Positions 6,298 to 10,822 of a stretch of DNA of 10,822 nucleotides are shown one piece after another. Every line of letters starts with the position of its first letter. Position 1 is the first letter of the stretch. The notes beneath the pieces were generated by a model. It saw only the letters and a list, made by a program, of their open reading frames with translations. It was not told the DNA's origin and searched no databases. The stretch is from NCBI GenBank assembly GCA_947167535.1, contig CAMVIL010000018.1:1-10822 (forward strand). Direction: 5' to 3'. This stretch comes from an uncultured Ruminococcus sp. GTDB taxonomy: Bacteria > Bacillota > Clostridia > Oscillospirales > Ruminococcaceae. The position numbers were made by a program, and so were the translations under genes.

Positions 6298-7787
6298 AAA
6301 TAATACTCCGCGTTATCCTGATACTTAGCCTGCAGCCGCTTTATCTCGCCGAAATGGGTCGAGAATGCGTGGGTAACGTCGGGGTCGAAGTGGCTGCCGC
6401 TCTCTTCCATGATTATCTTGTACGCCTGCTCGCTCGTCCACGCAGTCTTGTAGGAACGCTTGCTGGTCAGCGCGTCGTAAACGTCCGCCACCGCAGTAAT
6501 GCGCGAGGCGATGTCGATGTCCTTGCCGCGGGTGCCGAGGTAGCCTTTGCCGTTCCACCATTCGTGGTGCTGCAGCGCTATGAGACGTGCAGTCTTCATT
6601 ATCTCGCCGGGGGCGTTGTGCAGCAGGCTCTCGCCGATGGTGACGTGAGTCTTCATGACCTCGAACTCCTCTTCCGTCAGTCTGCCCATCTTCTCGAGGA
6701 CTTCGGGCGGGATAAGAAGCTTACCGATGTCGTGCATCATCGACGCCATACGTATCTCCTCCACCTTCTCGGGCGGCAGACCCATAGCTTTCGCGATAAC
6801 ACGGCTGTACTCGGAGACTCTCTTTACATGCTTGCCGGTCTGACCCGACTTTGCTTCGGTAATTTCCGCAAAGGCGAGGACTATCTCTTCCTCTGCGTCT
6901 ATCGCTTCACGGGAAAGCGTCTCTATCTGAACGCGCTCCTCTATGTGCAGGAACAGCACGTTGTAGGAAAGCTGGGTCGAGCAGTAAAGCAGCACTGCAA
7001 ACGCCAGAATGATGGCGTAGAATGTGTAGTCCAGATGGTTGTTTATCTCCAGCATGAACTCCAGACCGAGAAGCATGGTCAGCAGAATGAAGTTGATGAT
7101 GGGGAGCATATTAGTGTTCGAGAGCATTCGGGTGTTGCTGTCCTGCCGCATCATCTCGATCTTTTTGGAAGCGGGCAGGTAGAATATCAGCAGCATGACG
7201 ATGAAGGTGCCCGTTGACGCCAGACAGGAAACAACAGGAGAGTATCTTCTCAGCGGGAAGGATATCATCGTCGAGGCGACGAACATATACAGCACCGCCA
7301 TGTAGATGAACACGCCCATACCGTGGGAGCAGCGCACTACCTTGCAGTAGATATGTATGAACAGCGCAAGCAGCGGCATGGCGACTATGAATACCAGCAC
7401 CAGCGTTATCAGCAGAGCTTCATTGGTGCCCGCCTCAGCAGGGTCTATGGTGAAGCCGCCGTCGGCAGAGATGCTGGGGTTTAGCAGAGCCTTCAGCGAG
7501 AACTCGTCAAGACCGTAGCCTATGAAGTAGGAGTTGAGTATCAGCTCGGCGAGGATTATCACGACAAAAAGCACGATAAACAGCCCGATAGGCGACAGAA
7601 GCATGAGCGTCACCAGCCTGCGGAAACGCCTCAGCTTCGGGTGCGGAAGCGGTTCGCCACGCTTGTCGAGGTCTTTCTTCGGATTGGCGTCCGAGAAAAA
7701 TATCTTCTTATTCAAAAAAAGAAATATCAGTGCAGGGACCAGAATGCTGAAGATCTCCTCGACCAGCAGCACAGGCACGTTAGACAT
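6294..7787 (-). CDS. Membrane HD-GYP domain protein (putative cyclic-di-GMP phosphodiesterase)
   Basis: HD-GYP proteins usually hydrolyse cyclic di-GMP. The 497-residue product has an N-terminal membrane part with about seven hydrophobic segments (roughly 8-26, 62-88, 125-148, 157-176, 186-204, 227-246, 252-272). A short helical linker (280-300) follows, then an HD-GYP domain from about 301 to 490. Metal-binding residues are visible: H320, HDIGK with H352/D353, H381 in KTHVTIG, H407/H408 in LQHHEWWNG, and D435 in VADVYDAL. The signature reads GYLG (415-418) where GYP is usual. The start is set at ATG 7787 because GGAGGTGG (complement of 7794-7801) lies six bases upstream and the promoter at 7827-7855 lies just beyond. 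A longer frame to 7976 would start before the promoter. The membrane part is not a sensor type I can name. Confidence 0.9.
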   Translation of the reverse strand: MSNVPVLLVEEIFSILVPALIFLFLNKKIFFSDANPKKDLDKRGEPLPHPKLRRFRRLVTLMLLSPIGLFIVLFVVIILAELILNSYFIGYGLDEFSLKALLNPSISADGGFTIDPAEAGTNEALLITLVLVFIVAMPLLALFIHIYCKVVRCSHGMGVFIYMAVLYMFVASTMISFPLRRYSPVVSCLASTGTFIVMLLIFYLPASKKIEMMRQDSNTRMLSNTNMLPIINFILLTMLLGLEFMLEINNHLDYTFYAIILAFAVLLYCSTQLSYNVLFLHIEERVQIETLSREAIDAEEEIVLAFAEITEAKSGQTGKHVKRVSEYSRVIAKAMGLPPEKVEEIRMASMMHDIGKLLIPPEVLEKMGRLTEEEFEVMKTHVTIGESLLHNAPGEIMKTARLIALQHHEWWNGKGYLGTRGKDIDIASRITAVADVYDALTSKRSYKTAWTSEQAYKIIMEESGSHFDPDVTHAFSTHFGEIKRLQAKYQDNAEYYL

Positions 7788-7793
7788 GGCAGT

Positions 7794-7801
7794 CCACCTC
7801 C
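7794..7801 (-). promoter_or_regulatory. Ribosome binding site fixing the HD-GYP gene start
   Basis: GGAGGTGG on the minus strand is a near-perfect anti-16S match, six bases from ATG 7787. It decides against the in-frame upstream ATG at 7976, which lies outside the predicted transcript. Confidence 0.85.
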
Positions 7802-7826
7802 CTCTCAAAAAATACACTATATTAAT

Positions 7827-7855
7827 ATTATACAATATCTGCGCAAAAAATGCAA
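7827..7855 (-). promoter_or_regulatory. Sigma-A promoter for the HD-GYP/ogg pair
   Basis: On the minus strand TTGCAT (complement of 7850-7855), a 17-base spacer and a perfect TATAAT (complement of 7827-7832). The expected start is near 7820, leaving about 33 nt of leader with the strong ribosome binding site. Confidence 0.8.
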
Positions 7856-7976
7856 TAGCCCTGAGGCAATTTTTTTCTTTTTTCGCAGATGTCCATAAAA
7901 ACAATAAATTTATATTATCCTCGGGGGATGTCGGGAACACGCCGGCAGGGGATGACAACGTATTCACAAAAAACAC

Positions 7977-8005
7977 TTGAAATCGGCGGCGAGGTATGGT
8001 ATAAT
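7977..8005 (+). promoter_or_regulatory. Sigma-A promoter for rimO-pgsA-cysS
   Basis: TTGAAA at 7977-7982, a 17-base spacer and a perfect TATAAT at 8000-8005; the predicted start is near 8012. It faces away from the HD-GYP promoter. The 121 bases between the two -35 elements (7856-7976) hold only AT-rich and homopolymer tracts; I see no gene or clear operator there. Confidence 0.8.
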
Positions 8006-8040
8006 AAAGCTAATTGTAATATGAAAGGAAAAGTGTGGCA

Positions 8041-9372
8041 ATGAGTATTAGAGTAGGAATGGTGTCGCTCGGATGTCCCAAAAATCAGGTGGACGCCGAG
8101 CAGATGATGTTCAGACTGCGTGACTTCGGGTTCGAGCTGATCGAAGACGCGGCACTCGCCGACGTCGCGGTCATCAATACCTGCGGGTTCATACAGTCCG
8201 CAAAGGAAGAGGCTATCGAGACGATACTCGAATTCCTCGAACTGAAAAAGGAAGGCCGCATCAAGGGCGTTATCTGCACAGGCTGTCTCGCCGAACGTTA
8301 CCGCGATCAGATCCTCGAACAGCTCCCCGGGCTGGACGCTGTCGTCACTCTCGGCAAGGACGGAGAGATCGCCGAGATAATCGAGGATATAGTGCGCGGA
8401 AAACAGTCGGGACTTATCGAGGGCGACAAGCTCGATCTGCCGCTAAACGGCGGAAGAGTGCTTTCGACTCAGCCGTTTTACGCTTACCTCAAGATAGCCG
8501 AAGGCTGCTCCAACCGATGTACCTACTGCGCAATACCGTCGATACGCGGCGACTTCCGCTCCAGACCGATGGAAGAAGTCCTCGAAGAAGCCCGCGGCCT
8601 CGCTGACAAGGGCGTCACCGAACTGGTGGTCATCGCTCAGGATACCACCCGCTACGGCGAGGATATCTTCGGCGAGAGCCGTCTGGCGCAGCTGCTTACC
8701 GAGCTTTGCAAGATAGAGGGCTTCAAGTGGATACGCACCCTCTATTTCTACCCCGAGCGCATCACCGACGAGCTTCTCGACGTGATCGCCCGCGAGGAAA
8801 AGCTGGTGAAGTACTTCGACATCCCTATACAGCACTGCAACGGCGATGTCCTGCGCCGCATGAACCGTCACGGCGACCGCAGCACACTGGCTGCCCTGAT
8901 GACGAAGATACGCGAGCGCATACCCGATGCCACACTTCGTACCACACTGATAACAGGCTTCCCCGGAGAGACCGCCGAGCAGTTTGAAGAGCTGGCGGAG
9001 TTCGTAAACGAGATCAAGTTCGACAGGCTGGGCTGTTTTGCCTACTCCCCCGAAGAGGACACTCCCGCGGCATCCTTCCCCGACCAGATCCCCGAGGACG
9101 AGAAGCAGAGACGTGCTGACATCATCATGGAACAGCAGATGTTCATAAACGACGAGCTGAACCAGCGCAAGCTTGGCAGCGAAGTGGAAATAGTAGTCGA
9201 GGGCTTTGACCGGTACGCAGAGTGTTGTTTCGGAAGAAGCGCCGCCGACGCCCCCGAGATAGACGGCAAGATATTTTTCACCACTCCCCGCAAGCTGACC
9301 GCGGGAGATTATGTAAAAGTAAAGCTGACGGACGTTCTGGACTGCGATCTGTTGGGTGAAGTCGTGGAATAA
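8041..9372 (+). CDS. rimO: Ribosomal protein S12 methylthiotransferase RimO
   Basis: RimO is a radical-SAM enzyme that adds a methylthio group to a conserved aspartate of ribosomal protein S12. The 443-residue product has the three expected parts. The N-terminal methylthiotransferase domain has cluster cysteines C12 (SLGCPKNQ), C48 (NTCGF) and C82 (TGC). The radical-SAM core has CSNRCTYC, giving C156, C160 and C163. The TRAM domain covers about 377-443. The SLGCPKNQVD opening and IPSIRGDFRSRP favour RimO over MiaB. The start is uncertain: ATG 8041 sits about ten bases after AAAGGAA (8024-8030), while GTG 8035 would be only four bases away and would add two residues. It is the first gene of the run with pgsA and cysS and is driven by the promoter at 7977-8005. 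Confidence 0.95.
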   Translation: MSIRVGMVSLGCPKNQVDAEQMMFRLRDFGFELIEDAALADVAVINTCGFIQSAKEEAIETILEFLELKKEGRIKGVICTGCLAERYRDQILEQLPGLDAVVTLGKDGEIAEIIEDIVRGKQSGLIEGDKLDLPLNGGRVLSTQPFYAYLKIAEGCSNRCTYCAIPSIRGDFRSRPMEEVLEEARGLADKGVTELVVIAQDTTRYGEDIFGESRLAQLLTELCKIEGFKWIRTLYFYPERITDELLDVIAREEKLVKYFDIPIQHCNGDVLRRMNRHGDRSTLAALMTKIRERIPDATLRTTLITGFPGETAEQFEELAEFVNEIKFDRLGCFAYSPEEDTPAASFPDQIPEDEKQRRADIIMEQQMFINDELNQRKLGSEVEIVVEGFDRYAECCFGRSAADAPEIDGKIFFTTPRKLTAGDYVKVKLTDVLDCDLLGEVVE

Positions 9373-9380
9373 TAAGGGTA

Positions 9381-9493
9381 CACGCCAGAGGTCGCAAACC
9401 AAAGGTATATCTGTCACGTATGCCGCGGCTCAAAATAAACGAAGATAACGCACGAGTGAGGGCTGCTGCACCGAATGAATGCGCGAAAGGAGA
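9381..9493 (+). repeat. Dispersed intergenic repeat, copy B (rimO-pgsA spacer)
   Basis: The plus-strand counterpart of the element in the alaA leader. It fills almost the whole 125-bp gap between rimO and pgsA, starting nine bases after the rimO stop and ending in the pgsA ribosome binding site. It shares GTCGCAAACC (9391-9400), ACGTATGCCGCGGCTC (9416-9431), CGAAGATA (9440-9447), CACGAG and GAGGGCT (about 9451-9464) and GCACCGA (9468-9474). The orientation toward the downstream gene is the same as in copy A. The hairpins upstream of copy A are missing here. Confidence 0.8.
9486..9493 (+). promoter_or_regulatory. Ribosome binding site fixing the pgsA start
   Basis: AAAGGAGA lies four bases before ATG 9498. 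An in-frame ATG at 9420 would translate the repeat element as a 26-residue extension and lacks a suitably spaced site. Confidence 0.85.
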
Positions 9494-9497
9494 AAAA

Positions 9498-10046
9498 ATG
9501 AATCTACCAAATAAACTGACCGTACTGAGAGTAATACTGGTGCCGTTTTTCGTGGCGGCACTGATGATAAAATTCCCCGCCCACATCTGGATAGCGCTCA
9601 TTTTATTTGCAGCGGCGTCTGTCACCGACCTGCTGGACGGCAAGATCGCGAGAGCACAGAACCTTGTCACCAACTTCGGCAAGTTCTTAGACCCTCTCGC
9701 AGATAAGATGCTGGTCATGGCGGCGCTGGTCTGCTTTACCAACCTCGGCTGGTGCGATCCTGCGGCGGTGGTCATAATCCTCGCCCGTGAGTTCATGGTG
9801 TCCGGTCTCAGACTCGTGACTGCAAACGAAGGTATCGTAGTTGCCGCAGGTATCTGGGGCAAGCTCAAGACCGCATTTACTATGGTGGCACTGGTCATCA
9901 TCATGCTGTTCGAGGCGCTGTCGGGCGGTTCGGATATCGTGTTCGCTGTCAATGAGGTATTCATCTGGCTCGCGGCAGTGCTGACGATCATCTCGGGCGC
10001 TGTATATCTGAAGGATTACTGGTCGTACATCGATCCCACAGAATAA
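9498..10046 (+). CDS. pgsA: CDP-diacylglycerol--glycerol-3-phosphate 3-phosphatidyltransferase
   Basis: PgsA joins CDP-diacylglycerol and glycerol 3-phosphate to form phosphatidylglycerol phosphate, the committed step to phosphatidylglycerol and cardiolipin, in the cytoplasmic membrane. The 182-residue product begins NLPNKLTVLRV, typical of the family. It carries the full CDP-alcohol phosphotransferase motif: D44, D47-G48, A51-R52, G61, D65 and D69 at the standard spacing (the four metal-binding aspartates). Hydrophobic stretches near 8-24, 28-42, 70-85, 90-105, 128-145 and 155-172 fit the usual six-helix topology. It follows rimO at 125 bp, a gap made almost wholly of repeat copy B, and precedes cysS by 53 bp. 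It is probably in the rimO transcript. Related CDP-alcohol transferases are possible but the opening and length point to PgsA. Confidence 0.94.
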   Translation: MNLPNKLTVLRVILVPFFVAALMIKFPAHIWIALILFAAASVTDLLDGKIARAQNLVTNFGKFLDPLADKMLVMAALVCFTNLGWCDPAAVVIILAREFMVSGLRLVTANEGIVVAAGIWGKLKTAFTMVALVIIMLFEALSGGSDIVFAVNEVFIWLAAVLTIISGAVYLKDYWSYIDPTE

Positions 10047-10056
10047 GCCGATCGGC
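10047..10056 (+). other. Perfect 10-bp palindrome after pgsA
   Basis: GCCGATCGGC directly follows the pgsA stop. With no loop space and no U-run it is not a terminator. It could be a weak mRNA fold or chance. Confidence 0.3.
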
Positions 10057-10099
10057 AAGCGTTCCACGTTTCAGAATTTCAGAAAAGGAAGAGAGTAAT

Positions 10100-10822
10100 A
10101 TGCAAATATATAATTCACTGACAAGAAAAAAGGAAGAAATAGTTCCCCACGAGGAAGGCAAGCTGTCGATGTATACCTGCGGACCTACCGTTTATCACTT
10201 CGCACACATCGGCAACCTGCGCACCTATATCATGGAGGACGTCCTTGAAAAGGCTCTGCGTGCAGAAGGTCTTGACGTCACCCGCGTTATGAACATCACC
10301 GACGTGGGACACCTTACCTCCGACGGCGACACAGGCGACGATAAGATGCTCAAGGGCGCAAAGCGCGAGCACAAGACGGTCATGGAGATAGCTAAGTTCT
10401 ATACCGACGCTTTCTTTGCCGACTGCAGCAAGCTCAACATCAAGCGTCCCAACGTCGTTGAGCCTGCTACCAATAACATTGCAGAGTTCATCAAGGCTGT
10501 GCAGAAGCTTATGGACACCGGCTATGCTTACGAGGCGGGCGGGAACATCTACTTCGACACCTCGAAGCTGGATAAGTATTACGTCTTCGGCGACGTTTCT
10601 GAGGACGACCTTGAAGTAGGCGTCCGCGAGGGCGTTGAGGCTGACGGCAACAAGCGCAACAAGGCGGACTTTGTGCTCTGGTTCACCAAGTCCAAGTTCG
10701 ACGATCAGGAGCTGAAATGGGATTCTCCATGGGGTATCGGTTACCCCGGCTGGCATATCGAGTGCAGCTGTATCGCTATGAAGCACTGCGGCGAATACCT
10801 CGATCTGCACTGCGGCGGCATA
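10100..10822 (+). CDS. cysS: Cysteinyl-tRNA synthetase (C-terminus beyond right edge)
   Basis: A class I synthetase that charges tRNA-Cys with cysteine. The first 241 residues are visible; the KMSKS part and anticodon domain lie outside. It opens QIYNSLTRKKEE, then YTCGPTVYHFAHIGN. C27 is a zinc ligand and HIGN (36-39) is the ATP-binding HIGH motif. Further zinc ligands C222 (GWHIECS) and H237 (DLHCGG) are present. Between NITDV and DDKM the protein has an extra GHLTSDGDTG, and HCGGI replaces the common HGGG. Both mark a CysRS subgroup different from the E. coli form. The start ATG follows AAGGAAGAG at 10085-10093. It is probably the third gene of the rimO transcript; no promoter is evident in the 53-bp gap. 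Confidence 0.95.
   Translation, partial: MQIYNSLTRKKEEIVPHEEGKLSMYTCGPTVYHFAHIGNLRTYIMEDVLEKALRAEGLDVTRVMNITDVGHLTSDGDTGDDKMLKGAKREHKTVMEIAKFYTDAFFADCSKLNIKRPNVVEPATNNIAEFIKAVQKLMDTGYAYEAGGNIYFDTSKLDKYYVFGDVSEDDLEVGVREGVEADGNKRNKADFVLWFTKSKFDDQELKWDSPWGIGYPGWHIECSCIAMKHCGEYLDLHCGGI

Noticed and set aside
6354..7217. A 287-codon plus-strand open frame
   Set aside because: It is antisense to the HD-GYP gene, with no ribosome binding site or recognisable domain.
7920..7965. Possible third remnant of the repeat (TCGGGGGATGT and CACGCCGG near 7920-7955)
   Set aside because: Only short GC-rich words match and their relative orientation differs from copy A, so chance is the simpler explanation.
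7788..7976. N-terminal extension of the HD-GYP protein from an ATG at 7976
   Set aside because: It would start upstream of the predicted promoter and ignore the near-perfect ribosome binding site before ATG 7787.
9420..9497. N-terminal extension of pgsA from ATG 9420
   Set aside because: It would translate the intergenic repeat; the family N-terminus begins at NLPNKLT and the ribosome binding site at 9486-9493 serves ATG 9498.

Overview
The window looks like chromosomal DNA of a Gram-positive, GC-rich member of the Clostridia, most likely a Ruminococcus-type organism (Oscillospiraceae). This rests on strong AAAGGAGG-like ribosome binding sites, consensus sigma-A promoters, lipoprotein style and gene content. 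The genus is an inference from impression, not from a search. Codon use looks uniform and I see no phage, insertion sequence, CRISPR, rRNA or tRNA. Nine protein genes are supported; two run off the window ends.

Left part (1-2668): alaA (minus strand, cut by the left edge) encodes an alanine-forming aminotransferase. It is divergent from purB, a eukaryote-like adenylosuccinate lyase. The gap of about 450 bp carries two facing-away extended -10 promoters, a short palindrome and a long alaA leader. That leader contains a copy of an intergenic repeat.

Middle (2661-5495): two lipoprotein genes of unknown function follow purB, the first overlapping its stop. Then comes araD (L-ribulose-5-phosphate 4-epimerase), ended by a strong hairpin terminator. 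The other strand holds a coupled pair: a membrane HD-GYP protein followed by an 8-oxoguanine DNA glycosylase. They overlap by ATGA and converge on the same terminator.

Right part (7788-10822): a second divergent promoter pair separates the HD-GYP gene from a rightward run of rimO (ribosomal protein S12 methylthiotransferase), pgsA (phosphatidylglycerophosphate synthase) and cysS (cysteinyl-tRNA synthetase, cut by the right edge). These appear to be one housekeeping transcript from the promoter ahead of rimO.

Most of the window is ordinary core metabolism, translation, lipid synthesis and DNA repair. The most unusual signal is a roughly 110-bp repeat present twice, ahead of alaA on the minus strand and ahead of pgsA on the plus strand. 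In each case it ends at the ribosome binding site of the following gene. It contains a 16-bp identical block and three degenerate GAGCGA-like units spaced 17-19 bases apart. I found no convincing new multi-gene system.
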